Below are positions 42,262 through 52,718 of a stretch of DNA of 64,000 nucleotides, one piece after another (position 1 is the first letter of the stretch; each line of letters opens with the position of its first letter). The notes under the pieces were generated by a model. That model was not told where the DNA came from. It did not search any database and saw nothing but the letters and a program-made list of their open reading frames with translations. The stretch is taken from positions 682,001 through 746,000 of the forward strand of contig NC_015177.1 in NCBI RefSeq assembly GCF_000190735.1, written 5' to 3'. This DNA is from Pseudopedobacter saltans DSM 12145. Lineage in GTDB: Bacteria > Bacteroidota > Bacteroidia > Sphingobacteriales > Sphingobacteriaceae. The translations under genes and the position numbers were made by a program.

Positions 42262-42816
42262 TTGATTCTATTTAACTCAAAAAGAGACAATGTGAATCAA
42301 TTTGATAGGGGCTGGGATACAGCATGTGCAGATAGAGAAAATAAATTCGCTTTTATTGCTAAATTTATGCCCATTACACACTTATTGGATATGAACTTTA
42401 TTGTATTACGTAGAATAACCGCAAAAGAGGGAATCTACCTGATTGTAACAGACTACAATATAGATGAGTTAAACAAAGGTTTTAATTTCTGGAAGAAAAA
42501 CTACATAACTTCGAGTAACGAAACTTATAGCCGTCTTATCGTAGATGTCGTTTATGATAATGAATCTCCCATTTCCTCTCTGGAAGAGCTTCAGAATTTG
42601 AAAAAGAATCAGGTGGACATGAGAGATATTATAGCAAATTTCAATCTTGAGCTTGACTATAATCAGGAGAAGCGTATGAGAAGTAACTTCAAATTTTTCC
42701 TTAATAATAATATGCTTTTATTGCAAGGATATAATAAAGGGGAATATGAACTCTTCGATTTGGAAAAAACTTCCAAATACATACGCCAGGAATTGATGAA
42801 TAGATCTTTTTGCTAG
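42262..42816 (+). CDS. Hypothetical protein, up to 184 aa
   Basis: Not recognised. A soluble, Asn/Lys-rich, helical protein with LIVTDYNIDELNKGFNFWKK and FNLELDYNQEKRMRSNFKFF. No ATG is available at the 5' end; the frame can begin with TTG at 42262 or GTG at 42292 (VNQFDRGWDTACAD), and the second looks better. A long perfect hairpin lies about 90 bp downstream. Could be a regulator or a phage-like remnant; unknown. Confidence 0.5.
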   Translation: MILFNSKRDNVNQFDRGWDTACADRENKFAFIAKFMPITHLLDMNFIVLRRITAKEGIYLIVTDYNIDELNKGFNFWKKNYITSSNETYSRLIVDVVYDNESPISSLEELQNLKKNQVDMRDIIANFNLELDYNQEKRMRSNFKFFLNNNMLLLQGYNKGEYELFDLEKTSKYIRQELMNRSFC

Positions 42817-42905
42817 CATCAATTAAATTATCGGTAAATCGAATGGATTTATCGTCTATTTATACTATAAATGGTTTTTATAGTAGTATTATACTTTTAT
42901 AATTA

Positions 42906-42948
42906 ATGAAACAGAGGTGATATGTTCTTTATATCACCTCTGTTTCAT
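42906..42948. terminator. Perfect 18-bp hairpin
   Basis: ATGAAACAGAGGTGATAT pairs completely with its downstream complement across a 7-nt loop. It lies after the 184-aa gene. There is no T-run on the plus strand, so termination is only one possible role. The rest of the 42817-43219 gap shows nothing else. Confidence 0.5.
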
Positions 42949-43219
42949 AGATAAAATTCTTGCCAGGACAGCTACCTGCAGTCCCTTACTTATTTTCTTA
43001 ACCAGATCAACACAAAACCAGAGACTGTCGTAACTTGATGAGTAATCCGGATTTTAAGGTTACAGCGAAAAAAGACCAGCATTATTTAAAGTAGTTTTCC
43101 AGTTATTGGAATCAGAAAATGAGTGGATAACAATCTAAAGACTTCTGAACAGAACAAAGGGAAGGCAAATAAAAGAAACATAGCCTAAATTGTCGTAAAT
43201 TGATCAAAAACTATTTAAT

Positions 43220-43519
43220 ATGGAAACAACAGATGTAATACTGAACGAGAAAAACCGTGGAGAAGTAGAATTATTCTCTGACGGAAAGAAAGTCGGCTTT
43301 ATGGAAATATCCGTATATAATCAGCGATTGACAGTATACCATACCGAAGTAGACTCGCAATATGAAGGTCGGGGCTTCGCAAAATTACTTTTGGGAAAAC
43401 TGGTGTCTTATGCCCGTGAAAACGATTTAAAGATTGTTGCACTGTGTCCTTACGTACATGCGCAGTTCAGACGCCATCCAGAGGACTATCAGGACGTTTG
43501 GTACAACAAAGAAGCATAA
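43220..43519 (+). CDS. Short GNAT-family N-acetyltransferase
   Basis: A 99-aa member of the small YjdJ-type GNAT group. The acetyl-CoA loop is YEGRGFAKLLLGKLVSYARE (motif Q/R-x-x-G-x-A), preceded by the strand RLTVYHTEVDS and followed by ALCPYVHAQFRRHPEDYQDVW, the hallmark ending of this group. It would acetylate a small molecule or protein; the substrate is not known. Monocistronic. Confidence 0.85.
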   Translation: METTDVILNEKNRGEVELFSDGKKVGFMEISVYNQRLTVYHTEVDSQYEGRGFAKLLLGKLVSYARENDLKIVALCPYVHAQFRRHPEDYQDVWYNKEA

Positions 43520-43695
43520 GCCCAAATCAATAGGATAAATATATGTGCGTTGCAGTTGTTATTTTATAAAATCGATAGAAAATTATAAAGCGAATTAACA
43601 GAGAGGAAGCGAAGGTGTTAAGTCTTCATGTTTCTGTTAAATCAACTTTTGAAAAGACATGAAATTTCGTTTATTTTTATATAAACAAAATCCGT

Positions 43696-46251
43696 ATGTC
43701 AAAAGGAGATGTTTCTAAATCAAATATCCGGTTGGAGTATCCATGGACAAAGGGATCGGAATATCTGTTCAATACGCTGGATTCAGGAAATCAGGGTATT
43801 TCGGCAGCTTCTGCTAAAGAGAGACTGGTACAATACGGGCCAAATAGTCTAAAAGGGAAAAACGTATCCAGCGCCTACCTGTTATTTCTTGGTCAGTTTA
43901 AAAGTCCCATAACGCTGATATTGATTGCGGCTGCAATACTTTCTTTTCTTCTGCAAGATCGAACTGATGCAATAATTATTCTTCTGATTGTTATGATTAG
44001 CAGTTGTTTGGGGTTTTGGCAGGAGTATGGCGCTTCTAATGCTATTGCCAGATTACTTAAACTGGTACAGGTTACGGTTGCAGTATTACGAGAGGGAAAG
44101 GAAGAAACGCTGGGGACTGAAGCGATTGTTCCCGGAGATATTGTAATTCTTTCTGCGGGGGATATTATTCCGGCAGATTGTGTGATATTGAGTTCGCAGG
44201 ACCTTTTTGTAGATGAAGCCGCTTTTACCGGAGAGAGCTATCCGGTTGAAAAACAAGCGGGTATACTTGCAGAAGATGCACCTGTGGCAAAGCGCTCCAA
44301 TATGTTATTCATGGGATCACATGTTATTAGTGGAAAGGCAAAAGTGATTGTTGTTTCTACAGGGATGGCTACGGAATTTGGTAAGATATCCGACAGGCTG
44401 CGACAAAATGCGCCCGAAACTGAATTTGAAAAAGGGATAAAGAAATTTGGTTTTATGCTTATGCAAATTACTCTTGTTCTTATTCTGGTTATTTTTGCTT
44501 TAAATGTCTTTCTGCATAAGCCCGTTCTTGATTCCTTTTTATTTTCCCTGGCTTTGGCTGTAGGGCTTACTCCGCAGTTATTACCCGTTATTATTACTGT
44601 TAATCTTTCATCGGGAGCCAAGAAAATGGCGGCACAGCAAGTAATTGTTAAACGTTTGGCTGCTATTGAAAACTTCGGGAGTATGAATATTCTGTGTTCT
44701 GATAAAACAGGCACAATTACACAAGGTAAGGTGAGATTATATAAGACTTTTGATATGGAGGATAAGGGAAGCGATCTGGTGAATCGCTATGCGCTTTTCA
44801 ATGCTTCTTTACAACAAGGCTTTAAAAATCCTATTGATGAAGCTATTATTGAGGCTTTTAAAGCAGATATAACGGATTTACCGAAGGCGCTGGATGAGAT
44901 TCCGTATGATTTTGTAAGAAAGAGACTGAGTATTGTGGTTTCTCTTAACGATAAATCCATCGTGGTTACAAAAGGGGCATTCCAGGAGGTATTGAATATC
45001 TGTACGCAAGTGCAGGCAGATAAGGATAAGATTTTGCCTTTGTCGGAAGGCAAAAAAACAAGTCTGGTAGATTTATATGAACGATATAGTAAAGAGGGAT
45101 ACCGAACCCTGGGAATCTGTTGGAAACAGGTAGATGCACCAATAATTTCCCGGGAGCAGGAAAACGATATGGTGTTTTTGGGTTTTCTGACATTTTTTGA
45201 TCCTCCGAAAGAAAGTGCTATTACAGCGATAAGAAATCTGGAGAAATTGGGTGTAAAACTGAAAATTATTACAGGAGATAATGCGCTTGTAGCAGAAAGT
45301 TTGGCTAAACAGGTGGGAATCGAAAACCCTGTGGTGGTTAAAGGCGGTGCAATAAGGAATATCAGTACAGAAGCCTTAAGTGCTAAGGTACACCAGGCAG
45401 ATATTTTTGCAGAAGTGGAACCCAATCAGAAAGAGCAGATTATCCTTGCTTTGAAAAAGTCTAAACAAGTGGTAGGATTTATGGGAGATGGAATTAATGA
45501 TGCTGCGGCTTTGCATGCCGCGGATGTTGGAATTTCTGTAGATACCGCCGTTGATGTGGCTAAAGAGGCGGCAGATCTGGTGCTGATGGACCAGGATCTG
45601 GAGGTGCTTGCTAATGGTATTAAAGAAGGGCGGAGAACCTTTGCCAATACAATGAAATATATATTTATGGCTACCAGTGCCAATTTTGGTAATATGTTTA
45701 GTATGGCAGGCGCTTCGTTATTATTGCCATTTTTGCCACTACTGCCCAAGCAGATACTATTGACTAATCTGCTTACGGATATTCCTGAAACTACTATTGC
45801 TACAGACAATGTTGACGAAGAATATATTAATACGCCGCATCGGATAGATATTGGATTTATAAAGAAATTTATGCTTGTGTTTGGGCTGTTGAGTTCTGTT
45901 TTTGACTATTGTACTTTTGGAGTACTGATTTTAGTGCTTAAAGCCAATGAACAACAGTTTCAAACAGGCTGGTTTTTAGAATCGGTTGTGTCGGCAGCTC
46001 TCATTGTTCTTGTTGTGCGCACCCGACTGCCATTTTTCAAAAGTACACCCGGTAAGCCGTTGCTTATTTCTAATGTATTAGTGATTCTGTTTGTACTTAT
46101 ATTACCATTAACTGCATTAGGTAATCTATTTGGCTTTGTAAACCTTCCGTTGAAGTTTTATGTTTATATGTTTGTTATTATTCTTGCATATGTTCTTACA
46201 GCGGATTATATGAAACGATGGTTTTATAGGAAACTGGCCACAGGTTACTGA
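43696..46251 (+). CDS. mgtA: Magnesium-translocating P-type ATPase
   Basis: An 851-aa P3B-type ATPase that imports Mg2+. It has an N-terminal cation-ATPase domain, an actuator TGES (178-181), the phosphorylation motif DKTGTIT with Asp336, a GDGINDA hinge (597), and about ten membrane segments. PQLLPVIITVNLSSGA in membrane helix 4 is typical of MgtA/MgtB. A normal-length protein. A 176-bp leader precedes it, but I saw no known Mg-sensing leader. Confidence 0.9.
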   Translation: MSKGDVSKSNIRLEYPWTKGSEYLFNTLDSGNQGISAASAKERLVQYGPNSLKGKNVSSAYLLFLGQFKSPITLILIAAAILSFLLQDRTDAIIILLIVMISSCLGFWQEYGASNAIARLLKLVQVTVAVLREGKEETLGTEAIVPGDIVILSAGDIIPADCVILSSQDLFVDEAAFTGESYPVEKQAGILAEDAPVAKRSNMLFMGSHVISGKAKVIVVSTGMATEFGKISDRLRQNAPETEFEKGIKKFGFMLMQITLVLILVIFALNVFLHKPVLDSFLFSLALAVGLTPQLLPVIITVNLSSGAKKMAAQQVIVKRLAAIENFGSMNILCSDKTGTITQGKVRLYKTFDMEDKGSDLVNRYALFNASLQQGFKNPIDEAIIEAFKADITDLPKALDEIPYDFVRKRLSIVVSLNDKSIVVTKGAFQEVLNICTQVQADKDKILPLSEGKKTSLVDLYERYSKEGYRTLGICWKQVDAPIISREQENDMVFLGFLTFFDPPKESAITAIRNLEKLGVKLKIITGDNALVAESLAKQVGIENPVVVKGGAIRNISTEALSAKVHQADIFAEVEPNQKEQIILALKKSKQVVGFMGDGINDAAALHAADVGISVDTAVDVAKEAADLVLMDQDLEVLANGIKEGRRTFANTMKYIFMATSANFGNMFSMAGASLLLPFLPLLPKQILLTNLLTDIPETTIATDNVDEEYINTPHRIDIGFIKKFMLVFGLLSSVFDYCTFGVLILVLKANEQQFQTGWFLESVVSAALIVLVVRTRLPFFKSTPGKPLLISNVLVILFVLILPLTALGNLFGFVNLPLKFYVYMFVIILAYVLTADYMKRWFYRKLATGY

Positions 46252-46337
46252 TTAATTATAGGTGAGATATTGAAAGAACACACTAATCCATAATAATAGA
46301 ATCAAATAAATATTAGCACCTTCTTTACCGCAAAGGT

Positions 46338-46553
46338 TTACTTATCTATTTTGGTAAGTGCAGAGCCTTTATGGGCAGCGATATGATCTGTTTTACTGCT
46401 TTTAATTTCATATTGTGGTTCTTCAGCTGTAGCATGATGGGTATAACCTTTATAATCAAAATCCTTAATATGAACTTTGATCACGGTTCCAATTACCCGA
46501 CCTGCTTCTGAATTCCAGCTCACTTTGTCTCCAATTTTAAATCTTTTAGTCAT
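46338..46553 (-). CDS. DUF2945 (HVA1-type, Tudor-like) protein
   Basis: The start MTKRFKIGDKVSWNSEAGRV gives a 71-aa small beta-barrel protein with GTVIKVH, YTHHATAEEPQYEIKSSKTD and HKGSALTKI, the pattern of the hypervirulence-associated TUDOR/DUF2945 family. Such proteins are often stress-induced in bacteria. The role is unknown. It is transcribed convergently with the Mg transporter. Confidence 0.8.
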   Translation of the reverse strand: MTKRFKIGDKVSWNSEAGRVIGTVIKVHIKDFDYKGYTHHATAEEPQYEIKSSKTDHIAAHKGSALTKIDK

Positions 46554-46577
46554 GTAATGTTTATTTTCAATTATCAT

Positions 46578-46991
46578 TATCCGAATAGGATACTTTACTC
46601 TTAGTCATTTTACAAATGCGGTAAACCGATGCTCGTCAGACTCCTAACAGATGAATAACATTTCAATGAATTAGGAGATCGAATGGCCAATATTGTAATA
46701 GAATATTCTTTAAAGCGAATTCATAGAAATGTGTTTATGTAAATTCGACAAAATCTATACCGTTATGTTACTGGTATTTTAAGGAGGGCTTGGCTAAATT
46801 CTTTTGGTAGGTAAGAATAAAGCCAAAGGCCCAGTATAGCTGGTAAGATGTTAAATAATCAAATTAAAAGTTTAACCTTAGATCTATTTTCATCGTATGA
46901 ATGTTGTAAGAGGAATTTAGCATAGATTGCTTAAATGAATTTCTTTTGTAAATTAGCTCGCAAGTGGCATACAGAATTTTATCTATCTGCA
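46578..46991. other. Gene-free gap
   Basis: About 410 bp between divergent genes with no recognised gene, strong hairpin or repeat. It presumably holds promoters for the DUF2945 gene and the YaiO-type gene. Confidence 0.3.
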
Positions 46992-48233
46992 ATGAGAAAA
47001 ATCTTTTATTTTGTATTTTATACGTTTTTATTTCCTTTATTTTCTGTCGCTCAGGAAGCTTCTGTTAGCGCTGATGAACTCTTTTCCCGCGCCCGCAAAC
47101 AGGCATTTGAATATAAAAATTATGTGCAGGCAATCAATTTAAGTAAACAGGCGCTTCAGCAGGCTCCGGAATACACGGATATTAGTATTTTTCTTGGCCG
47201 CTTATATACCTGGTCAGACAAAATAGATTCTGCAAGAAATGTATTTGACAAGCTTGATAAAAGAGGTGTGCAGGACGAGGATTTTTTTATGGCCTACGCA
47301 TCTTTGGAATACTGGAATGACGGATATACAAAAGCAAATATGCTATTGGATAAAGGACTGTCGTTTCATCCTGATTCGCAGGATTTATGGTTCTTAAAAG
47401 CGAAGGTAAATTATAGCAACAATCAGTACGAGCCTGCACAAAAAGCAATTGATAATTTACTAAAACTGAATCCAAAGCATACCGAAGCGAGGGCTTTGGC
47501 CAAAAATATCCAGGATTTTCTTGCAAAGAATACTATTGGTGTCAGCTATAATTTTGTCCATTTCGATAAGCAATTTGATGATAACTGGCACATTGTGAGC
47601 GCAAGTTATAAACGGGCGACTTCTATTGGCTCTGTTATTTTTAAAACCAATTATGCCAATAAATTTGCAAGCAACGGTTTACAATTTGAATTGGAAGCAT
47701 ATCCAAGGCTTTCTAAAATGTTTTATTTATATGTAGGAACCGGTTATTCTAATGACGTGGGGATTTTTCCAAAGTATAGAACCGGGGTTTCTGTATATGC
47801 AAACCTTCCACATAGTTTTGAAGGAGAAGTAGGCTATAGACAGCTTTATTTTAGTAATAGTATATGGATGTATACGGCTTCTGTAGGTAAATATTATCAG
47901 GATTTCTGGTTCAACATGAGAACTTATCTTACACCGGGTTCGGAAAGTATATCTCAGTCTTATGCGGCTACAGTTAGATATTATACAAAAGGAGCGAATG
48001 ATTATTTAAGCTTTGTGATAGGCAGTGGATTAAGTCCAGAGGAAAATCGCAGCAATTTATTAGATAATTCGCCCTATAAGTTGAAAACTTTTAAGGTTGG
48101 TGCCGAGTATAATTTTTCGATAAATAAAACTAACCTGTTTTCTTTATCGTCTACTTACTATAATCAGGAGTTCAGACCCAAAGAAAGAGGAAACCAGTTA
48201 GATATTATTTTAGGTTATTCCAAAACGTTTTAG
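46992..48233 (+). CDS. YaiO-type outer-membrane beta-barrel protein with TPRs
   Basis: The start MRKIFYFVFYTFLFPLFSVA gives a signal peptide. Residues 20-180 hold TPR-like repeats (ALQQAPEYTDISIFLGRLYT, AKVNYSNNQYEPAQKAIDNL), and residues 190-413 alternate aromatic beta-strands ending in GYSKTF, a proper C-terminal outer-membrane signature with Phe. This matches the YaiO family, which is linked to exopolysaccharide systems. Its stop overlaps by 4 bp the convergent gene for a glycosyltransferase-sulfatase, suggesting a shared envelope-glycan function. Confidence 0.82.
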   Translation: MRKIFYFVFYTFLFPLFSVAQEASVSADELFSRARKQAFEYKNYVQAINLSKQALQQAPEYTDISIFLGRLYTWSDKIDSARNVFDKLDKRGVQDEDFFMAYASLEYWNDGYTKANMLLDKGLSFHPDSQDLWFLKAKVNYSNNQYEPAQKAIDNLLKLNPKHTEARALAKNIQDFLAKNTIGVSYNFVHFDKQFDDNWHIVSASYKRATSIGSVIFKTNYANKFASNGLQFELEAYPRLSKMFYLYVGTGYSNDVGIFPKYRTGVSVYANLPHSFEGEVGYRQLYFSNSIWMYTASVGKYYQDFWFNMRTYLTPGSESISQSYAATVRYYTKGANDYLSFVIGSGLSPEENRSNLLDNSPYKLKTFKVGAEYNFSINKTNLFSLSSTYYNQEFRPKERGNQLDIILGYSKTF

Positions 48234-51200
48234 CGCTCTGGAATAACCTGATTGAAATAGTTTGTGTACACGCTGTCTGGAGCAAGTTTTTTCTGTATGT
48301 AGAATTTCCTGTTTTTCTGTTTAAAGCTTTCGAAACGTGTATTTATCGTTTTATATATCGCGCTATCGTCTATAGGGTCTTCATTAAGATGCTCGTCTAA
48401 TTTATAAAGTTTCCCGTTAGAAAGATGGTAGCTGTTGTAAACGAAGTCTATCAGCTGATTTTTACCTTGCATCATAGCTATTCCGGTTTCTGTTGTTACT
48501 CCTTTTTTCAATCCCCGGCCAATCCAGGTTACCTGTTTCGGCGTCTGAAGTCCAAAGTTTTCCCGATAATATGCTAATAAAGACGGAGCAATATCGAAAT
48601 GGCTTACTGCATTTCGGAAAGAGCGGTTTGTCTTTAATAATGGGGAGTAAATAATCAATGGTACATGATAGCGGTCGATTTTAGTTTGAATTGGTATCTC
48701 CGGCATCGCATGATCTCCGGTAATAACAAATAGGGTGTTTGCAAAATCCGATCTTTTTTGATATTCTTTAAAAAATTGAGACAGAGCATCGTCTAAATTT
48801 AATACCGAAACTAATTGTTTTTGGTTTTCTACTGCCCATTTTTTGTTTGATTCGGACAGAGTTTTATCCTTAATACGTTTATCGAAAATATCCTGGTAAT
48901 AAGACGCATTATTGATTAAGAAGGGATTGTGTGTTGATAATGTAAGTAATATATGAAAATAAGGGTGGTCCTGGATTTTTTGCGTTTCCAGCATTTTGCT
49001 GAATACCGCCTGATCTTCGTAGCCCCAGCTGCTTCCATTGTTTGCCGGCAGTTTTTTATACGGAGCCGCAAATGCTGCTTGATCTACAATAGTATCTACT
49101 TTGCTGAATTGCAGAAATTTATTCATAAAATCGAATTCCGAATTACCTCCATAGAAGAAGCCGGTATTAAAGCCATTTTTCTGTAGTATATTGTATAAAT
49201 TGAAATGGTTTGGCAAGGCCTCCTGCTCCAAAAAGCCATGGGGTCCAAAAGGTAAAGACCCGGTTAGGGTAGGAAGTACTGCGAATGTTCTACCTGCAGA
49301 ACTGAAATTGTTTTCCCAAAATAAGGACTTCCTGGATAATGAGTCGATAAAAGGCGTGAAATTTCCTACATAACCCTCGGGCGAACTATAAGCATGTCCC
49401 AAGCCTTCTACGATAATAACCACCAGATTAGGTGCTATTGAAGTTTTATTGAGGTATGGACCCAGAATATCTTCTGTATCCTCCTTTCGGAGAAAAGGAA
49501 AATTGCTTTCAGCGGTTAATGCTTCATTTCCTTCTTTTCTCCAACCAGCTAAAAACTCGGGATGTCGTTCTAAATAATCGGATACATTCGAATTTAGGAA
49601 ATAACGCCACTTGCTTGTACTTGCGTTATAAACAAATTCGTTGTTCCCTTTAACAAAGGAGCTGAAATTTTGGATACTGAAAAAACAGGAAGCAACTCCG
49701 AGAAGAAGTAATATACTACCTGTATAGGGAGTTTTTAGTGGTTTTTTACTTACAAGCCAAAAAGGAATAACAGAGGCGACTAAGAGAATAATAAAAAATG
49801 CAATATTTTTTAAGCTCAACATTCCACTTGCTTCCAAAATCTGTTTCATTTCGCTCGCATTATAATAAAAAACGTCAGCACCCAGAAGATTACGTGATTC
49901 CGAAAAATACAGGAATAAGACGAACTGAACTATAATAACAAAACTGAAAGATAATATAAGCATCAGTTTTGCCAGAGAAGAACGTATAAAACCTAAAATG
50001 AGAAATAATATTCCCGTTACGGCTAATAATTTAAATGCAAAATTCAGATTGTCGAAAAAAAGTTGTTCAGCAACCTTCAAATAGGGAAGCTGTTCAAACC
50101 GGGATTCATACCAAAATAATTCTAAGCCGACGGAAATTGTATAAAGACATAAAAATGTGATGGCAAACGTAGCAAAGCTATTTAATAATATTGTGACTTG
50201 CTGCCCGATACGTTTAAGTAATGGTTCGTCAGCAGATTTTGTTTGAAATCCTTGTCGGGTCATTTCTCCCCAGCCATGTTTATTCTGAAAATAATCCCAA
50301 ACTCCTTTTACCCCGGCTTTAACAACCATAGGGTGGAAGTAGAAGGGTTCTAAAATAGCTGTGGTAATTAATTTTGACAGATCCTGCCTTTTACTATATA
50401 CCTGATGGCTTACTAAGTCAATTAATATAGCATAGATTGAATATAGAATGCCTGAAGCGATTACTAAAGCAAATAAGGAAAAGAAAAACGACCAATTTAC
50501 AATCCCCAGTATCAGGAAAATTAAGAATATAATATAACCGGTAAATTCTATAAGAGGCCCAAGAAATTCGAAGAAAAGCCAGTATGGCATGCTAATCATT
50601 CCAAAACGGTGATATTTTGGATTGAAAATCAATTTACGATGCTTCCACAGGGTTTCCATAGTCCCGCGCATCCAGCGATTACGTTGTTTGCTTAATATTT
50701 CTTTGGTTTCGGGTACTTCCGTCCAGCATAGGGGGTCAGGAATATTCACAACGTCGTAAGGTTCCTGATTGTCTTCCATATAACGGCGCATACGTACTAC
50801 TAACTCCATATCTTCGCCAACAGTCTTGCTATCATATCCTCCACAAGCCAATACAATTTGTTTGTCGAACGCGCCAAATGCACCGGAAATTAAAATCAAA
50901 CCCGATGCCCGGGACCAGGCCATTCTTCCCAGTACAAAGGCTCTTATGTATTCCAGAGCCTGAGTGCGTCCTAATAACGATTTTGGTAAATTGATATCGA
51001 CCACTTTTCCGTCTATCACTTGGCAATTATTCGCCAGGCGGATAACGCCTCCACAGGCAATAACACGTTTGTCGGTTTGTTCTAAAAAAGGCTTGGCCAG
51101 TTTTAGTATGGCATCCTGTTCCAAAATGCAGTCTACATCAATACAAACGATATATTCCCCTGATGAAATATTTATTCCGACATTAAGGGCGTCCGCTTTA

Positions 51201-51655
51201 CCTCCATTTTCCTTGTCTACAACGATAAGCTTTTTAAATGCCGGATTTTTACTTTTATAAACCGCTTTTATGTTTTTGGTTTCGATATTACCCTGGATAA
51301 AAAAAGAGGTAGATTCCAGGTTATAGGCTTCGATAAGTTTTGCTATTGAATCATCACGACTGCCGTCATTGACAATGATAATTTCTAAATTGTGGTAATA
51401 AAGAGAAAGCAGAGACCTCACATTTTCAACAATAGTCATACCCTCATTATATGCCGGCGCAATAAGACTAAATGTTGGCGCATTGGGATTTGTTGCTATA
51501 ATGCTGTAATCGGTGAATGAGTTATTGTGTTTATATCCCGATACAGCAATATATGCAGATATTCCTACCCAGGAATAGATGATAAAAGTTGCACCTGAGT
51601 AAATTAAAAATATCCAAACTATGATCTCATAAACTAGGTGAGCAAAATCTAACAT
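48230..51655 (-). CDS. Fusion of family 2 glycosyltransferase and LTA-synthase-like sulfatase domain
   Basis: An 1141-aa inner-membrane protein. After an N-terminal membrane helix comes a processive GT2 domain (about 55-380) with NDGSRDDS (about 94), a DVDC metal site and QRNRWMRG (QxxRW, about 323). Several membrane helices follow (380-450 and 510-720). The C-terminal domain (about 745-1080) is of the alkaline-phosphatase/sulfatase fold seen in LTA synthase and MdoB-type phosphoglycerol transferases: VVIIVEGLGHAYSS, a nucleophile-type SSAGRTFAVLPTLTGS and ITGDHAMPE. It could polymerise a glycan and add a phospho-substituent. It overlaps the HEAT gene by 7 bp. Confidence 0.85.
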   Translation of the reverse strand: MLDFAHLVYEIIVWIFLIYSGATFIIYSWVGISAYIAVSGYKHNNSFTDYSIIATNPNAPTFSLIAPAYNEGMTIVENVRSLLSLYYHNLEIIIVNDGSRDDSIAKLIEAYNLESTSFFIQGNIETKNIKAVYKSKNPAFKKLIVVDKENGGKADALNVGINISSGEYIVCIDVDCILEQDAILKLAKPFLEQTDKRVIACGGVIRLANNCQVIDGKVVDINLPKSLLGRTQALEYIRAFVLGRMAWSRASGLILISGAFGAFDKQIVLACGGYDSKTVGEDMELVVRMRRYMEDNQEPYDVVNIPDPLCWTEVPETKEILSKQRNRWMRGTMETLWKHRKLIFNPKYHRFGMISMPYWLFFEFLGPLIEFTGYIIFLIFLILGIVNWSFFFSLFALVIASGILYSIYAILIDLVSHQVYSKRQDLSKLITTAILEPFYFHPMVVKAGVKGVWDYFQNKHGWGEMTRQGFQTKSADEPLLKRIGQQVTILLNSFATFAITFLCLYTISVGLELFWYESRFEQLPYLKVAEQLFFDNLNFAFKLLAVTGILFLILGFIRSSLAKLMLILSFSFVIIVQFVLFLYFSESRNLLGADVFYYNASEMKQILEASGMLSLKNIAFFIILLVASVIPFWLVSKKPLKTPYTGSILLLLGVASCFFSIQNFSSFVKGNNEFVYNASTSKWRYFLNSNVSDYLERHPEFLAGWRKEGNEALTAESNFPFLRKEDTEDILGPYLNKTSIAPNLVVIIVEGLGHAYSSPEGYVGNFTPFIDSLSRKSLFWENNFSSAGRTFAVLPTLTGSLPFGPHGFLEQEALPNHFNLYNILQKNGFNTGFFYGGNSEFDFMNKFLQFSKVDTIVDQAAFAAPYKKLPANNGSSWGYEDQAVFSKMLETQKIQDHPYFHILLTLSTHNPFLINNASYYQDIFDKRIKDKTLSESNKKWAVENQKQLVSVLNLDDALSQFFKEYQKRSDFANTLFVITGDHAMPEIPIQTKIDRYHVPLIIYSPLLKTNRSFRNAVSHFDIAPSLLAYYRENFGLQTPKQVTWIGRGLKKGVTTETGIAMMQGKNQLIDFVYNSYHLSNGKLYKLDEHLNEDPIDDSAIYKTINTRFESFKQKNRKFYIQKKLAPDSVYTNYFNQVIPER

Positions 51656-52716
51656 ATTTTTTCCTGTAAGGCGTGTTTAATAATTTGTATAAGCTGTTCC
51701 GGCGTGGTATTTTCATTAGCAATCTGCTGTAAGTATTGCTGCTGTTCTAAAGCAATGAGTGCCTCTGCTGCTGCAATTTTAATAGAGACTGTGGGATGTT
51801 CCCATAACTGCTGTTGCAGAAAGGGGCCGCTTTTTTTATTTTTCGCTATTTTTAGTGCTTTTAATATTTCCAGTTGCACCTGTTCAGTCTTTTCTGAAAA
51901 GACTGAAATAAGTTGTTGAATGGTATTTGCATTTTCTAATACTCTCAAGGTTCGAACGATGTGTATCTGCGTATTGATGGTAGCGCGGTCCAGCATATTC
52001 CATACCTGTGAATAGAAGGACAGAAGCTGGAATTTCTTAATCAGGCGAAGTGTAAAAATTACCACCGATTCATTTTGGTTGCCTAACCAGTTTGAGATGG
52101 ATTTAGAAGAGTTTTCTGGAATTTCTTTCAGAGAACTTAATAAACGCAATTGTTGCCAGTCGGATAAGGGATACAATAAATCATTAAGAAAGTCCAAGCC
52201 TTCAAAACCTTTAAAGCTTACAATTGCATATTGTGCTTCCTGATAAATTTGTTGACGCGGACTTTCAAGTAGGGATGTAATTTGCGGTATGGCCGACTCG
52301 ACACCCATTGAAGCCAATTCCTGTATTCCGATAGCAACAAGATAGGATTCTTTTCGACGAAGTTTTTTCCATGCATCTTTGTCTAACTGAAAGCCGTAAA
52401 AGAGTTTTTTTAATTCACTTTGGGCTGCTCCGGAAAATTTACGATTGGAGGCAACCAATACAGCAAGGAAAAGATTTCGGAATGAACTATCCTTTAAGTG
52501 GCCTAAAAAATCTTTATCGTTATGAATGGTTTCCTGTCCATCTACGATAACTTCCGAGATTTTATATTCGATTATTTTTTTCCAGGACTCTCTATTGTGC
52601 AAAACCCGATACCGATAGAAGCTGTATGTTAATACAATTATTGTCAATAGCAATACTAAGATTAACACGACAATAATCGCGATGACGAGTTCCTGGATAG
52701 TGACGCGTGTCGGCAT
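51649..52716 (-). CDS. Membrane-anchored HEAT-repeat protein
   Basis: A 355-aa protein with one N-terminal membrane helix (about 8-32) and a cytoplasmic helical solenoid of HEAT-like repeats (LVAIGIQELASMGVESAIPQ, QIHIVRTLRVLENANTIQQL, IKIAAAEALIALEQQQYLQQ). HEAT repeats form protein-binding scaffolds. It is the third gene of a four-gene unit: kinase, receiver, HEAT, glycosyltransferase. It is 2 bp from the receiver gene and overlaps the transferase start, so it may pass the signal to the synthase. Confidence 0.82.
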   Translation of the reverse strand: MPTRVTIQELVIAIIVVLILVLLLTIIVLTYSFYRYRVLHNRESWKKIIEYKISEVIVDGQETIHNDKDFLGHLKDSSFRNLFLAVLVASNRKFSGAAQSELKKLFYGFQLDKDAWKKLRRKESYLVAIGIQELASMGVESAIPQITSLLESPRQQIYQEAQYAIVSFKGFEGLDFLNDLLYPLSDWQQLRLLSSLKEIPENSSKSISNWLGNQNESVVIFTLRLIKKFQLLSFYSQVWNMLDRATINTQIHIVRTLRVLENANTIQQLISVFSEKTEQVQLEILKALKIAKNKKSGPFLQQQLWEHPTVSIKIAAAEALIALEQQQYLQQIANENTTPEQLIQIIKHALQEKIC

Positions 52717-52718
52717 AT